Positions 1 through 8,598 of a DNA stretch of 64,000 bases are shown in pieces. The stretch spans positions 48,706 to 112,705 of the forward strand of contig PDPE01000030.1 in NCBI GenBank assembly GCA_002747395.1, in the 5' to 3' direction. The position numbers and the translations under genes were made by a program. Under the pieces are notes generated by a model. It worked only from the letters and a program-made list of their open reading frames with translations. It was not told the origin of the DNA and did no database searches. Numbering within the stretch: the stretch's first letter is position 1; each line of letters opens with the position of its first letter. Source of the DNA: Pseudomonadota bacterium (GTDB lineage Bacteria; Pseudomonadota; Gammaproteobacteria; Pseudomonadales; Oleiphilaceae).

Positions 1-612
1 TTGGGCACCCGGATCCCTGGCTTTTTGCATCTCTTCTATTTTTTTGATGAACAACTCACCAACATGAATCTCGCCCTGAATCTCTCTTTGCGCCTCGGCG
101 ATCTGGTCATACTGATGCTCCAGCTCGATACTGGTTTGCAGCAGATCATCTTTACCTTCTCTCAGGCCGTTAAGAATCTGATTCACATGCTTCTGCATCG
201 GCTCGTACTTGTGGACAAAGCTCGACACGGCCTTGCGTTTAATGCTTTTTGGCATCCAGGAGAACCACCAGGAATTGTGCAGCGAATGCGGATTCAGCTC
301 ATCCATGGCACTTCGCAATTCAAGCAATTTTTCACCGGAAGGTGATTTCCCGTCCAGACTTTGCAAAAGGCTGCCTACACTGCCGGCCATCAATGTATTC
401 GCCTTTGTCATCTTGTCTTGAGAGGAGGCACCCAGAGCATCCATCGCACGCATCAGAGCCGGCCCGGCTTTTTCTTTGACCTGCTCTACCAATTGCATGC
501 TCTTCTCTTTCATTTTCGAGATATCGTCACTCTTCGCCCATTTTGGTGCTTTCACCACATCGGTTATGGCCGTATCGGTTTTGGTTGTATCGGTTTTGGT
601 TGTATCAGTCAT
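1..612 (-). CDS. telA: TelA-family (toxic anion resistance) protein, N-terminal part
   Basis: The first 204 codons are visible; the gene runs off the left edge of the window. Residues 97-200 carry the family signature: an ELNPH motif near residue 105, a tryptophan-rich stretch after it, and a long helical region with LREGKDDL near 150-157. TelA proteins are cytosolic helical proteins linked to tellurite and other toxic-anion resistance; their biochemical role is not settled. The N-terminus contains a Thr/Asp/Lys pentapeptide (TDTTK) repeated in tandem, coming from a 15-bp DNA repeat. The start is 17 bp below the stop of the xpaC-like gene, so the two probably form one transcript, an arrangement known from Bacillus (xpaC-yaaN). 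Function is inferred from the family only. Confidence 0.85.
   Translation of the reverse strand, partial: MTDTTKTDTTKTDTAITDVVKAPKWAKSDDISKMKEKSMQLVEQVKEKAGPALMRAMDALGASSQDKMTKANTLMAGSVGSLLQSLDGKSPSGEKLLELRSAMDELNPHSLHNSWWFSWMPKSIKRKAVSSFVHKYEPMQKHVNQILNGLREGKDDLLQTSIELEHQYDQIAEAQREIQGEIHVGELFIKKIEEMQKARDPGAQ
565..612 (-). repeat. 15-bp in-frame tandem repeat at the telA 5' end
   Basis: Three near-identical 15-bp units encode the repeated Thr-Asp-Thr-Thr-Lys at the start of telA. Because the unit is a multiple of three, copy-number change would alter N-terminal length without a frameshift. Confidence 0.7.
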
Positions 613-629
613 CGCTTTCGCTTTCCTTG

Positions 630-1211
630 TTAAATAGTAAACCTGTGTTTGATAAAAGTGGCCTTGGCCTGAAATTCGTTGCTCTTTTTCTGGCTTAACA
701 AATCACCAACTTCTTTTAATTCATTACACATCGCCTGCTGGCCGGAGACAAGGTCTGCCACTACATTCTCGTCAGATTGCGACTCCCTGCCGAGAGCCAA
801 GTAAGGCGATACAGCACGATTTGGCAGATAGTCCGTCGCGATACGATACACTACCCACTTGAGTTCACCGTCTTCGAGCTCGCGATCCACTCTTGGCAAC
901 AGCGCAATCAATGCATCGATTGTTTCTTCGACAGCATTTCTCGCTGCCTCTACCGGGCAGGATAAACGCAGTTTCAAATTCAATTCCGCAATATCATTCA
1001 ACACGCTATCCAGTGTTTGTGCGGTTTCAACATCGGCTGCAGCCGGGGCAGTGTTTCCTTTCTTGTAAAACAGGTAATAACTGACTACGGCTGCAACAAC
1101 GCCAATCAATAAACCGATTACTGCCCCCATTAAAAAAAAGCCTGCCAACCCGACAAAGCCACCCACCATTATTGCGATAAGCAAAGCATTATTCGATTTC
1201 TTATCATCCAT
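630..1211 (-). CDS. XpaC-like two-helix membrane protein
   Basis: The 193-residue protein has a short charged N-terminus and then two hydrophobic segments, at about residues 9-29 and 31-48, followed by a soluble helical domain. The motif DYLPNRAVSPYLAL near residues 127-140 resembles the conserved YYLP...Y element of the XpaC family (named after a 5-bromo-4-chloroindolyl phosphate hydrolysis phenotype). It lies immediately upstream of telA with 17 bp between them, and this pairing is the main support for the family call. It is likely a membrane partner of TelA in an envelope stress or toxic-anion response. The exact activity is unknown. Confidence 0.6.
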   Translation of the reverse strand: MDDKKSNNALLIAIMVGGFVGLAGFFLMGAVIGLLIGVVAAVVSYYLFYKKGNTAPAAADVETAQTLDSVLNDIAELNLKLRLSCPVEAARNAVEETIDALIALLPRVDRELEDGELKWVVYRIATDYLPNRAVSPYLALGRESQSDENVVADLVSGQQAMCNELKEVGDLLSQKKSNEFQAKATFIKHRFTI

Positions 1212-1472
1212 ACGAAAAAAATCCTGTTTTTAACAAACATCCTTTTGCCTTTCCTGCATATTTATGAAAAAGCAAAGCTTCGCGCATTATCTACGAAATC
1301 ACCCGGGGTCTGTCCAGACTTTTTTTCATATTTGACGGCCGGGTCTGGATGAATCGGGCAATACCGCTTCCTGGTGAACAGGAACATCGGGAAGGAAATC
1401 AATTGGCTCTGAAGGGAAAGCCGTCGGGGTACGGATCAGGGCAGGGAAGTTGACGATACGAACAGAGTATAT

Positions 1473-1532
1473 CTGATCAGAAAACATGCTACCTGACCGG
1501 AAAACACGGCAAACCCAAGCTGTGTTTTCCGG
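1473..1532. repeat. Direct repeat plus strong 14-bp inverted repeat in a 390-bp gene-free stretch
   Basis: Between the xpaC-like gene and the ydcH-like gene (1212-1601) no coding region is evident. The stretch contains two 14-nt direct repeats, CTGAYCRGAAAACA at 1473 and 1493. The second copy forms one arm of a hairpin: CCGGAAAACAC at 1497-1507 pairs with its exact complement at 1522-1532, and the stem extends to 14 pairs with one G-U, leaving an 8-nt loop. No U-tract follows on either strand, so it is not an ordinary terminator. It could be an operator, an mRNA-stabilising element or a small dispersed repeat. Confidence 0.7.
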
Positions 1533-1601
1533 AGTGAAGCTCTTTCTGTTGATGTAGTCAGTTCACACCGACAATAACACCGGTTGATTTTTAAAAACGG
1601 A

Positions 1602-1844
1602 CTATTTTGCTGCAACCAGCTTTTGGTACAACATGTCTTTCAATTCGGCTCGCTGGTGCTTCAGTTGATGCATTTCAGTATCATCAATGGGTGCGCTATT
1701 CAATTCCAGTTCCCGAATTTCCTCATCAATAGCGTTATAACGTTTGCATTCGCTGGCAAATGTTTCATCGGAATCTATCAGCCGGGCGATGGTGCTCTTG
1801 TACTCTGGAAAGTCATGCGTTAAAGAATGGTCTTCTCCTAACAT
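1602..1844 (-). CDS. YdcH-family (DUF465) small protein
   Basis: This 80-residue, helical, highly charged protein matches the DUF465/YdcH pattern: an HDFPEY motif near residues 10-15, a central ELEL segment, and a C-terminal LKHQRAELKDMLYQKL helix. The start is supported by AAGGAG seven bases upstream. The family is widespread in proteobacteria and its function is not known. It is monocistronic as far as can be seen. Confidence 0.85.
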   Translation of the reverse strand: MLGEDHSLTHDFPEYKSTIARLIDSDETFASECKRYNAIDEEIRELELNSAPIDDTEMHQLKHQRAELKDMLYQKLVAAK

Positions 1845-2115
1845 GTTTTGCTCCTTGTTTTAATCAAAAAATAGTATTCAAACTGCAAACACTGTATTCA
1901 GCCATCAACATATCTAAAAGCCGTTTTGAATTTCCTGTTTATTGCAGGCCTGGACCTTGTTGGGCAGCTTATGCCGGATTATAAAGCAAGAGACCCGGTC
2001 TTTTCCAGATTCAACCGCTCAGATAGTGCATGCCGAAGCCGATTTCCTGTTCACACCCGGGAGCAAGGCATCTGCTGTTTTGCCTGTAACAGCGCGGATC
2101 AGTAACAGGTGCTTT

Positions 2116-2445
2116 TCAGGATTTGATATCAAGGTAACCCCGCTGAATGGATATCTCGAAAGATTTCGCCCCATCCGCCAATTCGACAAACCGTTTGCGA
2201 TAAGCTCTTAACCGCTTGAATTCTTCCGCAGAAGGCAGGTCATCGGAGCCATAATACTTGTTGCACAAATCATGCAGGTGTTTCAGATAACTGGCTCTGG
2301 TTCGGGCGACCAGGTCGATAATAGGCTTGAGGTCGTCTATTGCCAACTCTTCGATCAGGGGGTTTATTCGCTCCCGATTTCCCTGTCTCATAATATGCTC
2401 AAACTGCATAAGGATCCGGTTGATGTCTTTATCTTTGTCTGACAT
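2116..2445 (-). CDS. Conserved-looking hypothetical protein
   Basis: I do not recognise this 109-residue soluble protein. It is predicted to be mostly helical and rich in charged residues, with an N-terminal stretch of polar residues and an arginine-rich centre. GGAG lies six bases before the ATG, and codon use resembles the neighbours, which supports it being real. It stands alone between the ydcH-like gene and the response regulator, with a duplicated 18-bp sequence just upstream of its start. Confidence 0.6.
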   Translation of the reverse strand: MSDKDKDINRILMQFEHIMRQGNRERINPLIEELAIDDLKPIIDLVARTRASYLKHLHDLCNKYYGSDDLPSAEEFKRLRAYRKRFVELADGAKSFEISIQRGYLDIKS

Positions 2446-2474
2446 TGGCTACTCCGCACTTTTTTGTATCGCTG

Positions 2475-2508
2475 CCTTTGGCAATTTCCAGACCTTTGGC
2501 AATTTCCA
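2475..2508. repeat. 18-bp direct duplication
   Basis: The unit CCTTTGGCAATTTCCAGA at 2475-2492 is followed at once by a second copy of its first 16 bases. It lies 30 bp upstream of the start of the minus-strand gene at 2445. The rest of the gene-free stretch 2446-2801 holds only further imperfect duplications (an 18-nt pair around 2553-2590 and a doubled TTCATCTAC around 2627-2640) and presumably the promoter of the response regulator. Confidence 0.75.
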
Positions 2509-2801
2509 ATGAGAAGGGATGAAACAGCAAACACTTGCACCTGATTCCAAACAATCGAACGCTTTCAAAAAATCGAGTGCTTTTAAAAAAACGAAAATCC
2601 AGCCCGGTTAACCGTTTTCATCTACCCTGTTCATCTACAAGCATAGTAAAAGAATCTCTCGTCAACCAGAGCGAAAAAACCATGAACCCAAGACCCGGCT
2701 ATCCTGTTTACAACAGACTGTTTGATCTCATCTGACCGGTTTGCCATAACGCCCCCTGTCTGCCAGACTTATTGGCGACATGTGGTATCGAGTTTATCGC
2801 C

Positions 2802-3362
2802 ATGCAGCTGCCAATACCCAAAAAACTGACACAAAAGCGTATTGCCGTAATGGAGAACCAGGGCACCATGCGGAGTGTTTTTCAGACTTGCCTGAAGAAA
2901 ATGGGATTCACCTCGGTTGACTGTGTAATGGACGGTTCAGAGGGCCTGCTGTTTCTGCAGAATAATGCTGTTGATCTGGTTATTTGTGACTGGGACATGC
3001 CCAAAACGGGTGGACTGGAAGTGTTGCAGGTTATTCGGTCTTGTGAAAACACGCGCAATCTGCCATTCATCATGGTTTCCTCCTCCTCGGAGCAGGGGCG
3101 GATCAAAAGCGCTATCGACAGTGGCGTTTCCGACTTCCTTATCAAACCATTTCAACCTGTTCACCTTGCCCAAAAGGTGGTTCACCTTCTTACTCATTCT
3201 GTTCACAGGCCCGAACGGCTTAAAAACCGGCAATCCGAACAGGCACAGGCTGTCAGCAAAAAGGAAAGCGTCAACAACCAGGAACAAACAGACACTGACG
3301 ACCTGATGATAGAGACATTGACAAATAAACCCAAAACAGCGAACAGGCCAAAAACCGGCTAG
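2802..3362 (+). CDS. Stand-alone response regulator, CheY-like receiver with charged tail
   Basis: The receiver domain covers about residues 12-125 of the 186-residue product. The phospho-acceptor is Asp63 in ICDWDMP, the switch serine is in VSSSS (about 93), and the conserved lysine is Lys115 in LIKPF. The usual acidic pair is Glu18-Asn19 rather than two acidic residues, which may weaken Mg2+ binding. No output domain follows; the last 60 residues are a polar, Lys/Gln/Thr-rich tail likely to be disordered. I chose the ATG at 2802 over an upstream TTG at 2772 because it fits the domain start. No histidine kinase is adjacent, so its partner must lie elsewhere. Confidence 0.85.
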   Translation: MQLPIPKKLTQKRIAVMENQGTMRSVFQTCLKKMGFTSVDCVMDGSEGLLFLQNNAVDLVICDWDMPKTGGLEVLQVIRSCENTRNLPFIMVSSSSEQGRIKSAIDSGVSDFLIKPFQPVHLAQKVVHLLTHSVHRPERLKNRQSEQAQAVSKKESVNNQEQTDTDDLMIETLTNKPKTANRPKTG

Positions 3363-3428
3363 CAACGCGGCACAAAAACCGGAAAAAGGTAGAGAAACAG
3401 ACTCGCAGTCAAAAGTAATCTGCAGGAA

Positions 3429-3986
3429 TCACTGCCTGCCTGTTTCCTCGGGAAAACTGTTCGCCTTGTTCTCTGCCTCCCCCAAACGATCCAGGGTTCC
3501 AACATCCAACACAGGGGAAGCATCAATATGCTGTGCATCCATCATTTGGGCAACGCGCTGAAGTGCAGAGATAATCATTGTTTGCTCCCACTCCTGCAGG
3601 TCGGCATACTGCCGGGCAAACTGGTCCTGAAGCGGAATCGGCGCACTTTTCAATACTTCCAGCGCGTTATCAGTGAGGTAGGCATGTACCTTTCTCTTGT
3701 CTTCTCTGGATCGCTCCCTGTAGACCAGTTTACGCTTTTCAAGACGATCAAGAATTGTCGTCACTGTTGCCTGGCTGAGGCTCATATCATTGGCAATTTC
3801 ACCAATGGTCACTTCACCTCTGCTACGAATAGTCTGCAAAAGGAGAATCTGGGGAGCGGTCAACCCGGTGGTTTTGGCAAGATGTTTTGAATGCAGATCG
3901 GTCGCTCTGATCACTCGCCGCAAGGCAACCAGCACTTCTTCAATACGATTCAAGGCAGCACTCTCACTAATGGGTAAAAACCGCAT
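3429..3986 (-). CDS. MarR-family transcriptional regulator
   Basis: A winged-helix DNA-binding protein of 185 residues. The recognition helix region reads LSQATVTTILDRLEKRKLVYR and the wing ends in DKRKVHAYLT, both typical of MarR. The frame stays open further upstream to 4172, but that extension is arginine-rich, overlaps the oxygenase gene and does not look like MarR; the internal ATG at 3986 (MRFLPISES) gives the normal length. It is transcribed in the same direction as the 2OG oxygenase 76 bp upstream, so the two may be co-regulated. Ligand and targets cannot be read from the sequence. Confidence 0.85.
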   Translation of the reverse strand: MRFLPISESAALNRIEEVLVALRRVIRATDLHSKHLAKTTGLTAPQILLLQTIRSRGEVTIGEIANDMSLSQATVTTILDRLEKRKLVYRERSREDKRKVHAYLTDNALEVLKSAPIPLQDQFARQYADLQEWEQTMIISALQRVAQMMDAQHIDASPVLDVGTLDRLGEAENKANSFPEETGRQ

Positions 3987-4062
3987 TATATCCAGACAAG
4001 TCCAAATGGGTAGCGTTTTGATCGGTCTTTTTTCCCGGGTGCAAATCGAATCTGACCAGGGG

Positions 4063-4716
4063 TTATCGCGGCGGATCAACCCGCGAGTCGGAAGAAGTAT
4101 TGATTCGAAACCAGCCTGCGATCGAATATCGCTCGCGGTCTGCCGGCAATACTTCGTGAGGAAACTCCTCACTTAAAAACACAACAACGGTTCCCATTTC
4201 CGGAGTCACCCTTATTCCAGTGGTGTCACTCTCACCCTGATACAGAACAAGCTGTCCACCATCATCGGGTGACCAGTCTTTGTTCAGGTAAACGACCATA
4301 GACAGCACCCGGTTGGCCTGCCCCCTGAAGGAATCCAGATGGCGCTGATAAAAATCACCCGGCTGGTAACGGGCAAAATGGCTTTCAAACGAGAACAATC
4401 CCAAAAACAGTCGGCGGTTCAGATGAGTCTGCAACCCGGATGCCCACTCAAGCCATTGTTTCCCTGCCGGTGAATCATTGGTAATCCAGCAAATATCATC
4501 AGTACGCACCTGTTCATCCTGCTGGTGAGCCTGGCCACGCCCTACTCCCGCCGAAGAATAAGACTGCTCCTCCATCCGATCAAGACATTCCCTGAGTGCC
4601 GAAGCGAGAGAAACAGGCAGAGCCTGCGGATTGATGCTATACCCCTTTTCCATAAGATCCCGGGCAATGGACTCGAACAGCACAGCATTCGGCTCATTTT
4701 CCGTATTACACGTCAT
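4063..4716 (-). CDS. 2-oxoglutarate/Fe(II)-dependent oxygenase, prolyl-hydroxylase type
   Basis: The 217-residue protein has a double-stranded beta-helix oxygenase core in its C-terminal half. The iron ligands are visible as His126-x-Asp128 in QRHLDSF and His187 in FPHEV, with Arg196 placed to bind 2-oxoglutarate. The segment GGQLVLYQ precedes the distal histidine as in P4Hc-type enzymes and SM-20-like proteins. It probably hydroxylates a protein or small molecule in the cytosol; the substrate is unknown. It is followed by the MarR regulator on the same strand. Confidence 0.85.
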   Translation of the reverse strand: MTCNTENEPNAVLFESIARDLMEKGYSINPQALPVSLASALRECLDRMEEQSYSSAGVGRGQAHQQDEQVRTDDICWITNDSPAGKQWLEWASGLQTHLNRRLFLGLFSFESHFARYQPGDFYQRHLDSFRGQANRVLSMVVYLNKDWSPDDGGQLVLYQGESDTTGIRVTPEMGTVVVFLSEEFPHEVLPADRERYSIAGWFRINTSSDSRVDPPR

Positions 4717-4849
4717 ACCATAATACCCCCTCTTGATGTATTTCCCATGTTTTCACGCTCCAACTGCCCCATTCAGGCCCTTGCACAGAGACCAGGGGCC
4801 AGTCGAAGCGACTTGTGCGAGAAGGCCAAAGGTATCAACCTGGTAACAT

Positions 4850-5443
4850 TTACAGCTTCTTGACATATAAACTATCAACATACATGACCTCACAGGCTCC
4901 ACTACCCGTATCATTCCGGGTTAGCGAGCTGACCCAGTGCCAGCCATCTTCGGCTTCCACTTTCACCAATTTGCCCCTTAACTCGACGATATCCCCTTTG
5001 CGCACGGCTTTAAGCAGTGTTTCCACCGCCCCGTCAGCAGGAATAATATGCGTATTTGCACTGTTCCTTTCCACTACGGAACGGGGAACAGGAAGGTTGT
5101 CTGACCGCCATCGATACCAGCGGCCGGATTGGGTTATTTCAATGCGGGCCAAATTGCTCTCGTCTGACATTTCCCGCCAGCCCAGTGCCAGATCGACGGG
5201 AGCCAGATCGGATTCGCGATCATGGCTGTAGCTCTCTTTTGACAACACCTTTGCTGTCAAATGATAATCTGCCAATGGTGTGAGAGTATAACCTTTGAAG
5301 GAAAAACTCTCACCATTCACTGATTTTGTCTGTATCGGCACTTCCGGTGCGAGCACACCAGGCCCATAACTCACGCTGTCTTCCCTGATAAAAACGTACC
5401 AGAAAATCAGAGCGGCAATTAAGAAAAGGGCAACGTTTTTCAT
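4850..5443 (-). CDS. Hypothetical membrane-anchored or secreted protein
   Basis: The 197-residue product starts with a hydrophobic segment at about residues 4-18 (signal anchor or uncleaved signal peptide), followed by a soluble domain facing the periplasm. Similar proteins of unknown function occur in other gammaproteobacteria: the pattern FSFKGYTLTPLADYHLTAKVLS, then DLALGWREMSD, then RGKLVKVEAEDGWHWVSSLTRNDTG. GGAG eight bases before the ATG supports the start. One cysteine (in GACEV) lies near the end. No function is assigned. Confidence 0.7.
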   Translation of the reverse strand: MKNVALFLIAALIFWYVFIREDSVSYGPGVLAPEVPIQTKSVNGESFSFKGYTLTPLADYHLTAKVLSKESYSHDRESDLAPVDLALGWREMSDESNLARIEITQSGRWYRWRSDNLPVPRSVVERNSANTHIIPADGAVETLLKAVRKGDIVELRGKLVKVEAEDGWHWVSSLTRNDTGSGACEVMYVDSLYVKKL

Positions 5444-5643
5444 ACTTCATCTCCAACCTGTGTTATCCGCCCCCCGGTTTCAGGACGAAACAGGCAGCAG
5501 AACAAAAAAGTCCAACTCATTCCGGTCGCATTCCATACAAAGCTTGGTACAGGATTAAAATCACACTCATTGTTCATCTACACAGCACACACTTGAGAAT
5601 GCTATTATTACAGCCAGCCCCCTGATGGCATCTACTGTAAAAA

Positions 5644-6552
5644 ATGACTCACCCACAATTCAAAATGACTTTTTCCCAAATCCCCATCGGGATTCGCTAC
5701 ATGATTCTCAGTGCCTTTGGTTTTGCCATCATGGCAGCCTGTGTGAAGTGGGCCAGCAAGAGCGGCATTCCGGTTCTTGAAATTGTCGCTGCCCGTGCGC
5801 TGGTGTCACTGGTGTTGAGTTTTCTTGATGTCAAACGAAAACGCCTGCCACTTTTTGGCCACCGCAAACACCTGCTTGTTGCAAGGGGAGTGGTGGGCGC
5901 CTTTGCTCTCATGTGTGTGTACTACTCCGTTACAACTCTCCCCCTGGCCGAAGCAACTGTTTTACAGTATCTCCACCCGGTCTTTACCGCAATTCTCGCC
6001 CTGTTTCTTTTAAAGGAAAGGCTGCATCTGCCTACCCTGGTCTGTATTGCTTTCAGTTTTATCGGCTTGCTTGTCATCGCCAGGCCAGCCTTTTTATTTG
6101 GCGATTCAGTTCAGGATTTTTCGATGATCGCGGTCGGCGCAGGTATTTGCGGCGCATTTGGCAGCGCCATTGCCTATGTTCTGGTCAGAAAACTGAATGA
6201 AACCGAAGATCCTTCTGTCATCATTTTCTATTTCCCGATGATCGCCTTGCCCATTTCAGTTCTTTTGCCGGGAGATGATTTTATCATGCCAACAGGGTGG
6301 CAATGGTTCGCCCTGCTATGTGTCGGGATATTTACCCAGATAGGACAAATCGGACTGACCAGATCCATGCAAACGGAAACAGCAGGCAGAGCGACGGCCT
6401 TTTCCTACTTGCAAGTGGTGTTTTCCGTGTTTCTGGGCTGGTTCTTTTTTGGCGAGATACCCGTGGTGTTTACCTGGGTTGGTGGTGGCTTTATCCTGTT
6501 TGGTGCACTGATTAATATCTTCTGGAGAAAAAGCCCGGTGAACAAGCAGTAA
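5644..6552 (+). CDS. EamA/DMT-superfamily permease
   Basis: The 302-residue protein has ten predicted membrane spans arranged as two EamA repeats (about residues 15-145 and 158-295). The first repeat ends with the characteristic EATVLQYLHPVFTAILALFLLKERL and the second with GRATAFSYLQVVFSVFLGWFFFGE. DMT permeases export or exchange small metabolites; the substrate cannot be deduced here. It is monocistronic and preceded by 200 bp without genes. The ribosome-binding site is weak, and an ATG eight codons later is an alternative start. Confidence 0.85.
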   Translation: MTHPQFKMTFSQIPIGIRYMILSAFGFAIMAACVKWASKSGIPVLEIVAARALVSLVLSFLDVKRKRLPLFGHRKHLLVARGVVGAFALMCVYYSVTTLPLAEATVLQYLHPVFTAILALFLLKERLHLPTLVCIAFSFIGLLVIARPAFLFGDSVQDFSMIAVGAGICGAFGSAIAYVLVRKLNETEDPSVIIFYFPMIALPISVLLPGDDFIMPTGWQWFALLCVGIFTQIGQIGLTRSMQTETAGRATAFSYLQVVFSVFLGWFFFGEIPVVFTWVGGGFILFGALINIFWRKSPVNKQ

Positions 6553-6716
6553 AAAACCGGCTTTCTTGCTCGCACCACCATTAAAACCTTACAATCAGAC
6601 CACGAAAGCTTTTTTCGCTATCAGGCATGACGCATCGTCATTGCCAGGCACAAACCGCACTGACAGGCTACACCAATTTTGATGTCGAATGGGCTAATAC
6701 CGGGGAGACCAGGATA

Positions 6717-8105
6717 ATGACCACCACCAATGTTCGCTGGAACGCTACCATGATTCGCCGCTACGATCTGGCCGGCCCCAGATACACCTCCTACCCGACC
6801 GCACCCCGGTTTCAGGATAACTACCCGGCATCGGAAGTAGCTGCCGCAGTGGCTCGCAGCAATGCATCCGGTCGCCCCCTGTCACTGTACTTCCACATCC
6901 CGTTTTGCGATACCATCTGCTATTACTGCGGTTGCAACAAGATCGTCACCGCCAACCATCAACATGCGCAACCCTATCTGGATACGCTATACAGGGAAAT
7001 TGCCATGCGTGCGCAGCAGATCAGCCACGACCGACCGGTGCAACAACTCCATTGGGGCGGTGGCACTCCTACCTACATCAGTGATAAACAGAAAACACAA
7101 TTGATGAAAGAAACCCGCCGCCATTTCAATCTGGTTGACGACGACAGCGGTGAATACTCCATCGAGGTACACCCCGGCAGAATGGCAACGGATACCATCA
7201 GCGTTTTACGGGAACTCGGCTTTAATCGGCTCAGCATGGGAGTGCAGGATTTCAACCCGGATGTACAGAAAGCGGTCAACCGCTACAACAGCTACCAGGA
7301 AGTCGCTACCCTGGTGAATCGCGCCAGACAGGAAAAATACCACTCTATCAGTATGGACCTGATTTACGGACTGCCGCACCAGACTGTAGAAAGCATTGAT
7401 CGCACTCTGAACCAGATAATCGACCTGAGTCCTGAGCGACTCAGCCTGTTTAACTATGCACACATGCCGCACCTGTTTAAAACCCAGCGCCAGATTGACG
7501 AAAGCACCCTCCCCGCCCCCCGGGAAAAGCTGGCGATTCTGGAGAACAGTATCAACAAGTTACAAAACGCTGGCTATGTTTATATCGGCATGGATCACTT
7601 TGCCAAACCCGACGACGCTCTGGCCATCGCACAGCAAAACGGCGAACTGCAGCGCAATTTCCAGGGTTATGCAACCCACGGCAACTGCGACCTGTTGGCT
7701 TTCGGCGTGTCGTCCATCAGCTCCATAGACACTATTTATGTGCAAAATCACAAGACTATTCCCGACTATACAGATGCCATAGACAAGAAGAAGCAATTAC
7801 CTGTTTTTAAAGGTTTGACTCTGACCGCTGACGATCTGCTACGCCGGGCGGTAATTAACCAGCTGATCTGCCATTTTGAACTGGATTTCGAGATGTTCAA
7901 TCAGGCATATCAGTTGGATTTCTGTGATTATTTCAGCGAAGCACTGGAAGAACTGCAACCCATGATTGACGACAAACTGGTTGCACGTAACGAAACCGGG
8001 TTGCAGGTTTCCAATGATGGACGCCTGCTGATACGCCGGATTTGCATGGCATTTGATGCCTATCTGAAAAGCCCGCAGCCGAATGGCTATTCGCGAATTA
8101 TTTGA
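6717..8105 (+). CDS. hemN: Oxygen-independent coproporphyrinogen III oxidase
   Basis: This radical-SAM enzyme decarboxylates coproporphyrinogen III to protoporphyrinogen IX during anaerobic haem synthesis in the cytosol. The iron-sulfur motif CxxxCxxCxC is at residues 64-73 (CDTICYYCGC), and the glycine-rich GGGTPT follows near residue 110. The start was set at the ATG at 6717 (MTTTNVRW), preceded by GGGGAG, giving 462 residues, close to the 457 of E. coli HemN; an upstream in-frame ATG at 6627 would add 30 unrelated residues. HemN specificity, rather than HemW, is supported by the full length and the YTSYPTAP N-terminal motif. I saw no convincing FNR box upstream. Confidence 0.95.
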   Translation: MTTTNVRWNATMIRRYDLAGPRYTSYPTAPRFQDNYPASEVAAAVARSNASGRPLSLYFHIPFCDTICYYCGCNKIVTANHQHAQPYLDTLYREIAMRAQQISHDRPVQQLHWGGGTPTYISDKQKTQLMKETRRHFNLVDDDSGEYSIEVHPGRMATDTISVLRELGFNRLSMGVQDFNPDVQKAVNRYNSYQEVATLVNRARQEKYHSISMDLIYGLPHQTVESIDRTLNQIIDLSPERLSLFNYAHMPHLFKTQRQIDESTLPAPREKLAILENSINKLQNAGYVYIGMDHFAKPDDALAIAQQNGELQRNFQGYATHGNCDLLAFGVSSISSIDTIYVQNHKTIPDYTDAIDKKKQLPVFKGLTLTADDLLRRAVINQLICHFELDFEMFNQAYQLDFCDYFSEALEELQPMIDDKLVARNETGLQVSNDGRLLIRRICMAFDAYLKSPQPNGYSRII

Positions 8106-8170
8106 GAAAAGACCCGCAATAAAGACATCAAATTGGCAGTTAAACGACTGGCAGGATTGAGGGCAAAAAA

Positions 8171-8299
8171 ATGACAGAACAACAATGATTCAATAGTATT
8201 TGGGATGCTATTTCAGACACACCACAAGAATCACTTAGCCTGAAACTCCGGTCACAGTTCATTGCAATACGTGAACGAACGAAACACCAAAGCACCTGA
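8171..8299 (+). pseudogene. Remnant of an XRE-family (HigA-like) antitoxin
   Basis: In one frame the sequence reads MTEQQ, then an in-frame TGA at 8186, then FNSIWDAISDTPQES and LKLRSQFIAIRER before a second stop. This is the recognisable N-terminus of small XRE-type DNA-binding proteins found as antitoxins (pattern F.S.WDA..DTP.E...LKLRS). The helix-turn-helix itself is missing, no toxin gene is adjacent, and the fragment is only 43 codons. It is therefore read as a decayed gene between hemN and tRNA-Pro. Confidence 0.6.
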
Positions 8300-8365
8300 A
8301 ATACCGCTTACATCCAGTATTTTCAAGGTATCAGACAGGTTATGGAATGTTAAAAAATGTGGAAA

Positions 8366-8442
8366 TGGTCGGGACGGGAGGATTTGAACCTCCGACCACA
8401 TGCACCCCATGCATGTACGCTACCAGACTGCGCTACGCCCCG
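8366..8442 (-). tRNA. tRNA-Pro, anticodon GGG
   Basis: A 77-nt cloverleaf with an encoded CCA end. The acceptor stem CGGGGCG pairs with the 3' side, the anticodon loop ATGGGGT sits on the stem CATGC/GCATG, and the T-arm contains GGTTCAAATCC. It follows the merR gene on the same strand. Confidence 0.95.
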
Positions 8443-8598
8443 AAAGGAAACGCCTGAAGACAAAAAGCCTTGTTCCTCAAGCGGGTGAGGATAATACCTC
8501 AACTACAGTAAAAAATAAACAGGTTAAACAAGAAATACACGGGCTGAACCGGAAGTGGAGAGGCCGGAAAGCAGCCTTAAATCCAAACCACCCTTTCA

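Noticed and set aside
1..345. Plus-strand frame of 114 codons at the left edge
   Set aside because: It is antisense to the telA reading frame, which has clear family motifs.
1318..1337. GTCTG-TC-CAGAC followed by T7 on the plus strand as a terminator
   Set aside because: The loop would be only two bases and no plus-strand gene precedes it.
6553..6716. FNR-type site upstream of hemN
   Set aside because: No TTGAT-N4-ATCAA-like palindrome could be found by eye; anaerobic control remains possible but unsupported.
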